In this document: positions 36,885 to 44,932 of the stretch, piece after piece
Position numbering within the stretch: position 1 is the first letter of the stretch
How the letters are laid out: each line of letters opens with the position of its first letter
From: Anaerococcus ihuae
GTDB lineage: Bacteria; Bacillota; Clostridia; Tissierellales; Peptoniphilaceae
Length of the DNA: 64,000 bases
Direction of reading: 5' to 3'
Assembly: GCF_928368155.1 (NCBI RefSeq)
Contig: NZ_CAKMRU010000002.1
Location: 1 to 64,000 of the forward strand
The notes under the pieces: generated by a model
Told to the model about the DNA's origin: nothing
The model's input: the letters and a program-made list of their open reading frames with translations, nothing else
Database searches by the model: none
Program-made: the position numbers and the translations under genes

Positions 36885-37331
36885 ATGAAATATTTTTTAT
36901 TAATATGTTTAATAGTATGGATTATCTTTATAAAATCCATACAAAAAAGGATAATTATTAAGACCATGTTTTTACCAATATATTATTTTATTTGCCTTGG
37001 ACTTTTTTTGATTTTATTTTTGATAATTTACAAATACTCTTTTACTTTTCTAGATTTTTCCATAATTTTCTTGATAAGCTTCGGATTTTTCTTATCTTTA
37101 AAAAGTCAAGGAGTTACAAAAAATTCTATTATTATTTTTGAAGAAATTTTTCCTTTTTTTAAATCTATAAAATTTGGCGAAATAAAAAATATAGAAATAA
37201 TAAGAAATTCAAAATACCCAAAGTGTAGAATTTGGGCTTATGGAAATTTTTATGATTTTTACTTTAAAGATTACAAATATATAGTGATTTTTAAAAACAT
37301 TTTTGAAAATTACATAGATCATAAAATTTAA
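36885..37331 (+). CDS. Small membrane protein, unknown function
   Basis: 148 residues from ATG 36885 (AGGAGG seven bases before). Three N-terminal membrane helices are followed by a soluble segment of about 65 residues (IIIFEEIFPFFKSIKFGEI...). That segment looks like a PH-like domain of the kind found in DUF5673-type proteins, though this is a guess from pattern only. It is divergent from the other membrane gene. Confidence 0.55.
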   Translation: MKYFLLICLIVWIIFIKSIQKRIIIKTMFLPIYYFICLGLFLILFLIIYKYSFTFLDFSIIFLISFGFFLSLKSQGVTKNSIIIFEEIFPFFKSIKFGEIKNIEIIRNSKYPKCRIWAYGNFYDFYFKDYKYIVIFKNIFENYIDHKI

Positions 37332-37383
37332 CCTAGTATATGATTAAAAATCTTAAATTTAAAGCCTAGGTAAAATAAGTTAG

Positions 37384-37675
37384 CATTATACAAAATATAA
37401 TTCAGAGCGTAGACAAAGTAAGTTTAGTAATTTATTAATAATTCAAAATAAAGTTAGGAAAAAATCCATCTCGACTAGATAAATGGGCATTGATTTTGCA
37501 CATTTATTCCTAAAACTAGTTTGATAACACAGAAAAGTTTGCAAAGCAAAGGTGTTTTAGCGTGAGTGAAACGAAGGCATGGAGAAATCCCATGAGATTT
37601 CTTCGTTCGTTACACTAGATCAAAATAGGCAATTTTTTTACTTTGTCAACAATCTGCATTATACAAAATATAATT
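37384..37675. repeat. Dispersed repeat copy 5 (254 bp) with 19-bp flanking duplication
   Basis: The element is 37403-37656, beginning CAGAGCGTAGACAAAGT and ending ACTTTGTCAACAATCTG, so the ends are 17-nt inverted repeats. The 19-bp sequence CATTATACAAAATATAATT is present exactly on both sides (37384-37402 and 37657-37675). This is the cleanest target-duplication pair in the window. The interior has the GGAGAAATCCCATGAGATTT core and an extra segment with AAGTTTGCAAAGCAAA shared with copy 6. Confidence 0.88.
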
Positions 37676-38130
37676 TTATTTTACATAAGATATAAATATC
37701 TAACAAAATTTATAAATTTCAACTATGTAAAATAAAAAGATTAGTTCACATTTTAAAATTTTTATTATTGCCTCGACATTATCAATTCAAATAAAACAAA
37801 TTTATGTGGTCAGAATTCTTATATTTAAATAAATAATTTTTTACAACAGACATTTATTTTTACATTTTACACTAATCAGTTAATAAAAAACTTTTATAAT
37901 TTTTAGTTTTAAATATAAGCTCAACATTTATTTTCATAATGATTTTACAAGTTTCATTTTTCCAAATATCAAATTTAAAATATAAGTTTTAAAAATTTAA
38001 TAATAGAAAAAATTCTTATAGCTTAGATTTTAAAGTTTATCCCTATTCTTATTGATTTCATTGGTTTTTTTATATTTTCGTAGAGAAGTTTCTTCATCCA
38101 TTTATTTTAAATTTTTAGAAAATTTTAATT
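37676..38130. other. AT-rich intergenic stretch, nothing recognised
   Basis: Between the repeat and the zinc operon promoter the DNA is extremely AT-rich with stops in all frames. No RNA gene, operator or decayed gene could be supported. Confidence 0.6.
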
Positions 38131-38149
38131 GATAATGCAAATCATTCTT
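38131..38149 (+). promoter_or_regulatory. Fur-family (probable Zur) box upstream of zinT
   Basis: GATAATGCAAATCATTCTT matches the 19-bp Fur-type consensus at 15 of 19 positions, by my own alignment. It touches the -35 element, so a bound repressor would block RNA polymerase. Since the operon imports zinc, Zur is the likely protein. Confidence 0.6.
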
Positions 38150-38176
38150 GACATTTGTTATTTTTATTGCTAATAT
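38148..38176 (+). promoter_or_regulatory. Promoter of the zinT-adcACB operon
   Basis: Perfect -35 TTGACA (38148-38153), 17-bp spacer, -10 TAATAT (38171-38176). A 14-bp palindrome TAGTTAATTAACTA (38188-38201) just after it could be a further operator. Confidence 0.7.
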
Positions 38177-38240
38177 TTAGTTGTCGATAGTTAATTAACT
38201 AAAAATACAAATTTATAAATTAAATAATAAGGAGAATAAA

Positions 38241-38927
38241 ATGAAAAATAAAAAATCACTTAGTTTAATTGCCCTTTTATCTTTGGGCCTTGTTATGACA
38301 GCTTGTGGGAAAGATCAAAAAAATGATGAGACTTCAAGTTCAAATATTTCTCAGGAAATGAAAAAAGATGATGCTTCAAATGTAAGCGATTCTTCTTCAA
38401 ATACTGAAGAGAAAAAAGAAGACTCAGCAGAGGTAAGTCTTTCTGACTGGGAAGGCGAATGGAATGATATGGGCGGATATCTTGAAAAAGATGAAGTCCA
38501 AAATGCTTTTAAAACTTTAGCTGAAAAAGAAAAAGTTGATGAAAAAGAAGCTAAGGAAAATTATTTAAAGAAAAGAAAATGTGATTTTGGTGGTCTTGAA
38601 ATAAAAGATAATAAAATCAAATTCTTAAAAGATTTCCCTGATAAAAAAGGTGAAGTTATCGGTGAGAGCGAATATAAATATGTTGAAAAACAAGAAGTTG
38701 AACACGGTGGCCATAAATTAGAATGGGATATTTTTGAAGCTGTAAATGATGATGCGCCTTATAAATTTATTCTTATGATGCCAATTCACGGAGAAGAAAG
38801 CCTAACACATTTCCACATGAGATATGGTGATGATAAGGAAAGTTTATTAAAAGATGAGGGTTGGTTCCCTACTTTTGTAAAACCAAACACAACTGATGCA
38901 CAAATAATTGATGAAATTACTGAATAG
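38241..38927 (+). CDS. zinT: ZinT-type zinc-binding lipoprotein
   Basis: 228 residues. Lipobox VMTACG, then an acidic serine-rich linker of about 50 residues, then the ZinT domain: LSDWEGEWNDMGGYL at its start, EHGGHKLEWDIF, and ESLTHFHMRYGDD near the end. The histidines HGGH and HFH are the metal ligands of the family. It binds zinc outside the cell and may pass it to the AdcA binding protein encoded next. It is the first gene after the Fur-box promoter. Confidence 0.88.
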   Translation: MKNKKSLSLIALLSLGLVMTACGKDQKNDETSSSNISQEMKKDDASNVSDSSSNTEEKKEDSAEVSLSDWEGEWNDMGGYLEKDEVQNAFKTLAEKEKVDEKEAKENYLKKRKCDFGGLEIKDNKIKFLKDFPDKKGEVIGESEYKYVEKQEVEHGGHKLEWDIFEAVNDDAPYKFILMMPIHGEESLTHFHMRYGDDKESLLKDEGWFPTFVKPNTTDAQIIDEITE

Positions 38928-38972
38928 ATTATGTGGGTTGAAATTTTTCAACCCTCTTTCTAAGGAGGAAGG

Positions 38973-40310
38973 ATGAAAAAAAGATATATAAGTTTTTTTA
39001 TTTTCTTGCTTTTTATTTTTAGCTCTTGTTCAAACAAGAGTAAACAACCTTCTGATAAACCTTTGGTTTATACATCTTTTTATCCTGTTTACGAAATGAC
39101 AAAAATGATTGGTGATGACACAATAGACGTGGAATCTTTTATGCCCCTTGATAAGCAACCTCACCTTTGGGAACCAAGTCCTAAAGATATGAAAAAACTT
39201 GCAAAATGTGATCTTTTGGTTGTAAATGGTGCCAATATGGAACCTTGGCTTGATAAGGTTAAGGAAAATTTACCAAATCTTGATATTTTAAAATTATCTG
39301 ATTCTGTTGACCTTATTACTTATAAGGGAGCAGCAGCTATCGGTGATTTTCAATACATGTCCAAAGTAAATTTAAAAAAGGGGAAAAATAAATTTGATTT
39401 TGGCCATACTCATGAAGATATGATGAGGGTTGCTTTTATAAAAGATGATGGCACTCGCGGAGAAAATTTGGTAAAAAAATGTAAAGATATAATGAGCCAA
39501 AAGGGAGAGTTGATTCATCAAAAAGAAACTTTCGACCTTGAAGAAGGAAAGGTTTATGGACTTGAAATGGGACATGAATCTGGAGAAATTTTCTTTAATA
39601 TTCCAAAAGATGGAGATTATATTTTTATAAGTGATAGGATAAGCGAAGACCTCCTACCATATAATTTGGTTGGAAGTGATGGTAAATTTTTAAAAGATGA
39701 AAAAAAGGAAGAGCCTTTGATGGAGGGCTCATCTTCTGGATTTGATAAAATAACTTATGATCCCCATTCATGGTTATCTATTACCAATGCAAAAAAATAT
39801 TTGAATGCTATCAATGAAAAATTAACCGAAAAATATCCGAAAAATGAAAGAGTTTATAGGAAAAATAAATTAAAGTATGTTGATAAACTTACTGATATTG
39901 ATGCAAAATATAAAGAAAAATTCTCAAAAATTGATAAAAATAACAGAAATTTCTTGGTAATTCATTATGCCTATGCTTACATTGCAAGAGATTTTGATTT
40001 GTTTCAATATCCACTACAAGGATTAACTAGCTTAGAAAATCCTAGCCTTAAAACTATAAAAAAAGCCATAGACTTTTCTGAAAGTAAAAATATTTCAACA
40101 GTTTTCTATGAATTTGGACAAAATCCAAAGCAAGCAAAAGCTTTAGCCGAAGAAATCGGTGGAAAAGTATCCCCTCTTGCCTCTATGGAATATGTGAATA
40201 AAGAGCAGGAAAAAAACAAACTTAATTATATTGATCTTATGGAGATGAATCTTGAAAATCTCTACAAATCAATGACCGAGGAGGAAAATAATGAAAGCAG
40301 TGTCAATTAA
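38973..40310 (+). CDS. adcA: Zinc ABC transporter solute-binding lipoprotein with a large insertion
   Basis: 445 residues. Lipobox IFSSC with Cys19. The ZnuA/AdcA fold is recognised by VYTSFYPVYEMTK, metal-ligand His64 in KQPHLWEPSP, His265 in DPHSWLS, the HYAYAYIARDF segment and the acidic FYEFGQNP. Residues about 117-258 form an insertion not found in ordinary ZnuA. It contains FGHTHEDMMRVAF and GHESGEIFFNIPKDGDYIF, looks like an extra beta domain and replaces the usual His-rich loop. The zinT gene upstream and AdcC/AdcB downstream complete the uptake system. Confidence 0.88.
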   Translation: MKKRYISFFIFLLFIFSSCSNKSKQPSDKPLVYTSFYPVYEMTKMIGDDTIDVESFMPLDKQPHLWEPSPKDMKKLAKCDLLVVNGANMEPWLDKVKENLPNLDILKLSDSVDLITYKGAAAIGDFQYMSKVNLKKGKNKFDFGHTHEDMMRVAFIKDDGTRGENLVKKCKDIMSQKGELIHQKETFDLEEGKVYGLEMGHESGEIFFNIPKDGDYIFISDRISEDLLPYNLVGSDGKFLKDEKKEEPLMEGSSSGFDKITYDPHSWLSITNAKKYLNAINEKLTEKYPKNERVYRKNKLKYVDKLTDIDAKYKEKFSKIDKNNRNFLVIHYAYAYIARDFDLFQYPLQGLTSLENPSLKTIKKAIDFSESKNISTVFYEFGQNPKQAKALAEEIGGKVSPLASMEYVNKEQEKNKLNYIDLMEMNLENLYKSMTEEENNESSVN

Positions 40311-40962
40311 AAATTTGAATTTTTCTTATTCACAAACTCCAGTTTTAAAAGATTGTAATTTAAATGTTGATCTTGGTGAGTTTACAGTTATTCTTGGCGG
40401 AAATGGGTCAGGTAAATCGACTTTAATAAAGCTTATGCTTGGAGAATTAAAAAAGAATAGTGGAGAAATTAAAATTCTTGGAAAAAATATTGAAGATTAT
40501 GTTTCTTTCAAAGAAATTGGCTATGTCCCACAAATAAATATAGTAAATAAAATTGCCTTTCCTATAACTTGCCTTGAGCTAGTTTCATTAAATCTTTATG
40601 AAGAATTTGGTTTTATTAAAATTCCCAAGAAAAATCATTACCAAAAAGCAAAAGATATATTAAAAAAAATGGGCATGGAAAATTATATCAACACTCCTGT
40701 AAATGAGTTGTCGGGAGGTCTTGCTCAAAGGGCAATGATTTCAAAAGCTATGATAAATAATCCAAAAATTTTGATTCTTGACGAACCAACAGCAGGAGTT
40801 GACAAGTATTCTAAGGAGCATTTTTTTGAAACAATAGATTTTCTTTCAAAGAAATTTAATGTAACTATAATTATGGTTACTCATGAATTAAAAGAAATGG
40901 AATCTTTAAATATTGAAATGACAAAATATGAAATGATAGAAGGGAGTTTAAGAAAATGCTAG
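40291..40962 (+). CDS. adcC: Zinc ABC transporter ATP-binding protein
   Basis: 223 residues. Walker A is LGGNGSGKSTLIKL, the signature ELSGGLAQRAMISKA and Walker B ILILDEPTAGVD. It overlaps adcA by 20 bp and adcB by 7 bp, which indicates tight translational coupling. Specificity follows from the operon. Confidence 0.9.
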   Translation: MKAVSIKNLNFSYSQTPVLKDCNLNVDLGEFTVILGGNGSGKSTLIKLMLGELKKNSGEIKILGKNIEDYVSFKEIGYVPQINIVNKIAFPITCLELVSLNLYEEFGFIKIPKKNHYQKAKDILKKMGMENYINTPVNELSGGLAQRAMISKAMINNPKILILDEPTAGVDKYSKEHFFETIDFLSKKFNVTIIMVTHELKEMESLNIEMTKYEMIEGSLRKC

Positions 40963-41747
40963 AATTTGCTTTTATGAGAAAAGCACTTATTTTGGGATTT
41001 TTACTTTCTATTATGATTCCTATAATAGGAATTGTAATGGTAAATAGAAAAACTTCCATGATAGGTGATGCCCTATCTCACACAGCTCTTGCTGGGGTTG
41101 GGATGGGCCTAATATTAGGTTTTGATCCACTTTTAGGATCTTCAATCGTATGTGTTGTCGCTGCTTTTTTGATAGAATTTATCAGAAAAAAACTTCCCCA
41201 ATATGGTGATATGGCAACAGCCGTTATAATGAGCACAGGGTTAGGGATTGCGGCCATTCTTTCAGATTTTGCTCCTGGTGGAAATTCTTTTGAATCTTAT
41301 CTTTTCGGTTCAATTTCATCAGTTACAGACAGAGATATAATAAATACAAGTATTGCTTTTATTTTGGTTTTATTATTAGCTACTTCAAGATACTCATCCC
41401 TCTTAGCTATAGCAATAGACCCAAATACAGCTAGACTTTCAGGAGTAAAAGTGAAAAGTCTAGATGCATCTTTTACCCTCCTTGCTGCAATAACTATAGC
41501 CTTATCTGTAAAGATAATAGGAGCTCTAATGGTAACTAGCTTAATAGTTTTACCAGTAGCAACTGCTTTAATTATTGCCAAAAGTTATAAACAAACATTT
41601 TTTATTACAATTACTCTTGGAATTATTTATATGATGCTTGGTATTATTCTAAGTTATCAATTCGATATAAAACCAGGAGGATCAATTGTTATAAATTCAA
41701 TAATAGGCATGCTCTCATTCTTTGCTTATAAAAAACTAAAAAAATAA
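40956..41747 (+). CDS. adcB: Zinc ABC transporter permease (ABC-3 family)
   Basis: 263 residues with about eight membrane helices. MIGDALSHTALAGVGMG and SVKIIGALMVTSLIVLP are signatures of ABC-3 metal permeases. It completes the zinT-adcA-adcC-adcB operon, which ends at the hairpin at 41793. Confidence 0.92.
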   Translation: MLEFAFMRKALILGFLLSIMIPIIGIVMVNRKTSMIGDALSHTALAGVGMGLILGFDPLLGSSIVCVVAAFLIEFIRKKLPQYGDMATAVIMSTGLGIAAILSDFAPGGNSFESYLFGSISSVTDRDIINTSIAFILVLLLATSRYSSLLAIAIDPNTARLSGVKVKSLDASFTLLAAITIALSVKIIGALMVTSLIVLPVATALIIAKSYKQTFFITITLGIIYMMLGIILSYQFDIKPGGSIVINSIIGMLSFFAYKKLKK

Positions 41748-41792
41748 AATATATAAATTTTTCTAATACAATTTTTAAAATTGAACATTAAT

Positions 41793-41841
41793 AATTTCAC
41801 CCAAGTGTCATCACAAATATCAATGATTCTTGGGTGAAATT
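41793..41841 (+). terminator. Long hairpin after adcB
   Basis: AATTTCACCCAAG / CTTGGGTGAAATT, a 13-bp perfect stem, with a 23-nt region between that can pair a little more (TCAT/ATGA). T-rich sequence follows. Confidence 0.7.
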
Positions 41842-42066
41842 TATTTATCCCTCTTTAAAATTTTTTAATTACTTTTATAATTCCAATATTAATATTTTTT
41901 ATTTGTAAATAATTTTTAATTTTATACTTTAGTCACTTATTTGATTGTAAAAAATATATATGATTCAGAGTTTATTACAATTAAATTTATTGCATTGAAT
42001 TTTATTTATCTAGATGATAAAATTAAAATATATTATGTGAAAATTTTGTTGATTGGAGTGAAACTC

Positions 42067-43032
42067 ATGAAAAAAATTATTAAGAAAATATTAATTTTAA
42101 TGTTAGGCCTTGCTATTGGTGGGGCAATCGCTTTTTATCAATTTAAGGGAAATGATGGAAATAGTATTTTAAATAAAAAAGACGGAAGTGTTGATACATC
42201 AAAAGCTGACATAAAAGTTGAAATCAGTGGATTTGATGGATATGCCAAGGCAAAACTTTCTAAAAATGAAATAGAAAATTTGGATGTTGAATCTTTTAAT
42301 GATGAGTATTCTACTGATGATATTCTTGATAGCCTTGATGTGAGTGTCAAAGCTGATAAAAAAGAAAATCTTTCTAATGGTGACACCATAACAATTACTA
42401 TGAATTTTAAAAATAATTCTGACCTTAATATTGATATTAACAAGAAAAAACTTGTTAAAAAAATAAAGGTTAAGGGTCTTAAAAAAATTGTAAATTCTTT
42501 GGATGATTTTCATGAGGATACTCTTGATAGGATGAATGCTGATGCCAATAAAATTTTGGCAGAAGATTATAATGACCCAAAAGAAGGAACCGACCACACT
42601 TATTATGAAGATGATAAGCTTAATTATGAATTTACTAGAATAAATATTTTTGAAAAGAAACTTTCTGAAGAAGAAATTTTGGAAAAAAATAAATTTGACA
42701 ACCAAAAATCTTATTCAATAGCCATGGTATATAAGGTTAAATTTGATGAAGTTAAGGATACAGAATACGATTCGGATTCTGAAAAAAGAATAATTACCAA
42801 AAAGGAAGAAAAATCAAAATATGTTGTTTTTGTTTTTGATAAAATTCAATCTAATAATGGCGGAATAATTTATTCAACAAACAAGTCAAATGTTTTTGAT
42901 AGTGAAGAAAAAGCAATAAACCAAGTAAAATATGACGGCTTTGAATTAGTAGAGATAAAAGAAGATGAAAAAGCAGAAAGTAATGATAATCAAAATTCTA
43001 ATGAAAAAGAAGATGATTCTTCAAATAAATAA
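42067..43032 (+). CDS. Membrane-anchored extracellular protein, unknown function
   Basis: 321 residues from ATG 42067, where TGGAGTGA stands upstream; the longer frame begins in promoter-like sequence. A single membrane helix lies at residues about 10-27. Outside are two repeats of a domain with ISGFDGYAKAKL and LSNGDTITITMNF, then a C-terminal acidic asparagine-rich tail. This domain is common in clostridial zinc-ribbon proteins but has no known function. It is followed by a lipoprotein gene 23 bp downstream. Confidence 0.65.
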   Translation: MKKIIKKILILMLGLAIGGAIAFYQFKGNDGNSILNKKDGSVDTSKADIKVEISGFDGYAKAKLSKNEIENLDVESFNDEYSTDDILDSLDVSVKADKKENLSNGDTITITMNFKNNSDLNIDINKKKLVKKIKVKGLKKIVNSLDDFHEDTLDRMNADANKILAEDYNDPKEGTDHTYYEDDKLNYEFTRINIFEKKLSEEEILEKNKFDNQKSYSIAMVYKVKFDEVKDTEYDSDSEKRIITKKEEKSKYVVFVFDKIQSNNGGIIYSTNKSNVFDSEEKAINQVKYDGFELVEIKEDEKAESNDNQNSNEKEDDSSNK

Positions 43033-43055
43033 TTGATTGTCTTTTAAGGAGATTT

Positions 43056-43841
43056 ATGAAAATAAAATCGAAATTAATCTTCCTCTTTTGTCTGGTTTTT
43101 ATTTTTACTGGCTGCAATTTTTTAAAAACAAAGAAAAACTTCAGTGATGAAGAAATAAAAAATGATGCTTTTGTGATGTATAATCCCAAGGGAAAAAAGG
43201 AAGAAAGTGTAGAAACCTATAAAAAATCTATGGCAGAAGATCTTTTTGAAAGCACCTACGCTTATAAAATTTATGAAAAAAAGAACGAAAATCTGGAGAA
43301 AACCAGAAATTATATTATGGAAGAATGTGTAAGTTATGCTTATGATTTGTATTTCATTTATAGTCAAGATCTTGAAAAAATGAAAAAAAATGAAAGCATA
43401 AAGGCAAATCTTCCCAAAGAAAATGGAAAAGATTTTAGGAAAAAAAGTCTTTATAAAATCCAATTATTGGCAATTTGTGATACATCTTCAAGGCTTTATT
43501 ATGCAATAAATGATTTAAAGCTTGTAAATGATTTGATGGGAAATTCTTATGATGATTTGAAAATTTATGCCAAGGATTTTGTAGAAAAAAACGGGGAAAA
43601 TTTATTAGATGAAAATATGAAAAATTATGGTTTAAAATACGATGACAAGTCCAAAGAAACCATAGAAAAGCTAATAATTTCCTACTTAGATGAATTCAAA
43701 GATGACCTTCCCCACAAAGACGGAAGTAAGGAAAATATAAAAATCGAAAAAGAAGTAAAACTTACAATGAAAACTCTTGGTATTTCAAATTATTTCAAAG
43801 ATTTGAAAAAAGCAGTAAGAGAAGTTTATAAGGAAGATTAG
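43056..43841 (+). CDS. Lipoprotein, unknown function
   Basis: 261 residues. Lipobox FIFTGC. The rest is almost entirely helical and charged (many K/E), with MAEDLFESTYAYKIYEKKNEN and repeats of YDDLKIYAKDF. No family is recognised. It sits between a membrane-anchored protein and the fourth member of the paralogous family, all on one transcript judging by 9-23 bp gaps. Confidence 0.65.
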   Translation: MKIKSKLIFLFCLVFIFTGCNFLKTKKNFSDEEIKNDAFVMYNPKGKKEESVETYKKSMAEDLFESTYAYKIYEKKNENLEKTRNYIMEECVSYAYDLYFIYSQDLEKMKKNESIKANLPKENGKDFRKKSLYKIQLLAICDTSSRLYYAINDLKLVNDLMGNSYDDLKIYAKDFVEKNGENLLDENMKNYGLKYDDKSKETIEKLIISYLDEFKDDLPHKDGSKENIKIEKEVKLTMKTLGISNYFKDLKKAVREVYKED

Positions 43842-43850
43842 GATATTTTT

Positions 43851-44567
43851 ATGAAGAAAAAAATAATTATAATTGGCTTAATTTTACCCCTACTTGTTTC
43901 ATGCAAGGAAAATAAAAGGGTAATAGAAACAGAAAGCACGTCATTTGAAAACGTAGAAAAAATTTCAAGTAATAATAATCTTTCAAATAATGAAAAAAAT
44001 AATTCAAATATCAAAGATAATGAAAAAGTAAAAGAAGAAGAAAACAATGAAGAAATTGATCCGATTTTTAAAGAATTAGAGGGAAAAACTTTTGTTTACA
44101 AGCATGTACACAACAGATATTATCAAAGTCTTACCTTTGAAAAAAATGGATTTTTCAATTCAAAATATACTTTTACTCAAACAAACACCGAAGGTGGCCC
44201 TGATTATCAAAGCATTTGCCAGATGAAAGGAAAATTTATTGTAGAAAATCACCTTGATGAAACTTGTTACATATTAAGATTAACAAATCCAGCCATAATT
44301 TCAAATACAGGAGAAAGCGAGCTTAATTCAGATTATCAAATTGAATATAAAGATCTTAAGGGAGCTCTTAGTTTAGATGATTTAAAAGGAGAAAATGATT
44401 TTCAAGATCTTTATACCCTATACCTTCCTGGAAGAAATAAAGATAGTATGACCGATAAATTAAAACAAAATTTAGAAAATCTTTATATAAGTTTTGAGGG
44501 ACAAAGCCCTTACTATCTTCTAGTAAATAATAACAGCACAGCATTTTTTATTGAAGGATTAGAATAA
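43851..44567 (+). CDS. Lipoprotein, paralogous family member 4
   Basis: 238 residues. Lipobox LLVSCKEN, an S/N/E linker, then the family domain in a more divergent form: LEGKTFVYKH, KNGFFNSKYTF, MKGKFIVENHLDETCYILRL, YTLYLPGR and a C-terminal YYLLVNNNSTAFF. It lies 9 kb from the other three members and ends just before a dispersed repeat. Confidence 0.72.
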   Translation: MKKKIIIIGLILPLLVSCKENKRVIETESTSFENVEKISSNNNLSNNEKNNSNIKDNEKVKEEENNEEIDPIFKELEGKTFVYKHVHNRYYQSLTFEKNGFFNSKYTFTQTNTEGGPDYQSICQMKGKFIVENHLDETCYILRLTNPAIISNTGESELNSDYQIEYKDLKGALSLDDLKGENDFQDLYTLYLPGRNKDSMTDKLKQNLENLYISFEGQSPYYLLVNNNSTAFFIEGLE

Positions 44568-44582
44568 TTTTTAAAAAAATAG

Positions 44583-44881
44583 GCTTAAATAAATTTTTAA
44601 GCCCAGAGTGTTGACAAACTAAAAATTTGCCCATTTCGACCGAGTGCAACGAGCGGAGAAATCTCATGGGATCTCTCCATGCGTTCGTTTCACTCACACT
44701 AAAACACGTTTGCTTTGCAAACTTCTCCGTGCTTGTGCACTTTAGTTTTAGGGATAAATATGCCAAATCAAGGCATATTTATCTATTCGAGATGGGTTAT
44801 AGCGTAATTTTATTTTTGAATTATTAATGAATTTTTAAACTGACTTTGTCTACGAGCTGAGCTTAAATAAATTTTTAAGCC
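44583..44881. repeat. Dispersed repeat copy 6 (256 bp) with 21-bp flanking duplication
   Basis: The element runs from CAGAGTGTTGACAAACT at 44604 to GACTTTGTCTACGAGCTG ending 44859. The 21-bp sequence GCTTAAATAAATTTTTAAGC+C is present on both sides (44583-44603 and 44861-44881). Each copy is itself a terminator hairpin (GGCTTAAA / TTTAAGCC) with its T run on the outer side only. This is the strongest case for insertion into a bidirectional terminator. The interior includes the GGAGAAATCTCATGGGATCT core. Confidence 0.88.
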
Positions 44882-44932
44882 TATTTTTATACTAAAATTT
44901 AGCTAATTTAAATCATTTTCCAAATCTTTTAA

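Noticed and set aside
37676-38130. Decayed gene in the AT-rich gap
   Set aside because: Stops in all frames and no recognisable protein fragment.
42199-42705. 168-residue minus-strand frame
   Set aside because: Antisense to the membrane-anchored protein gene; its F/I-rich composition is the usual mirror of K/N-rich coding DNA.
44627-44827. 66-residue open frame in the dispersed repeat
   Set aside because: It runs across the palindromic arms of the repeat, has no ribosome site and is not kept in other copies.
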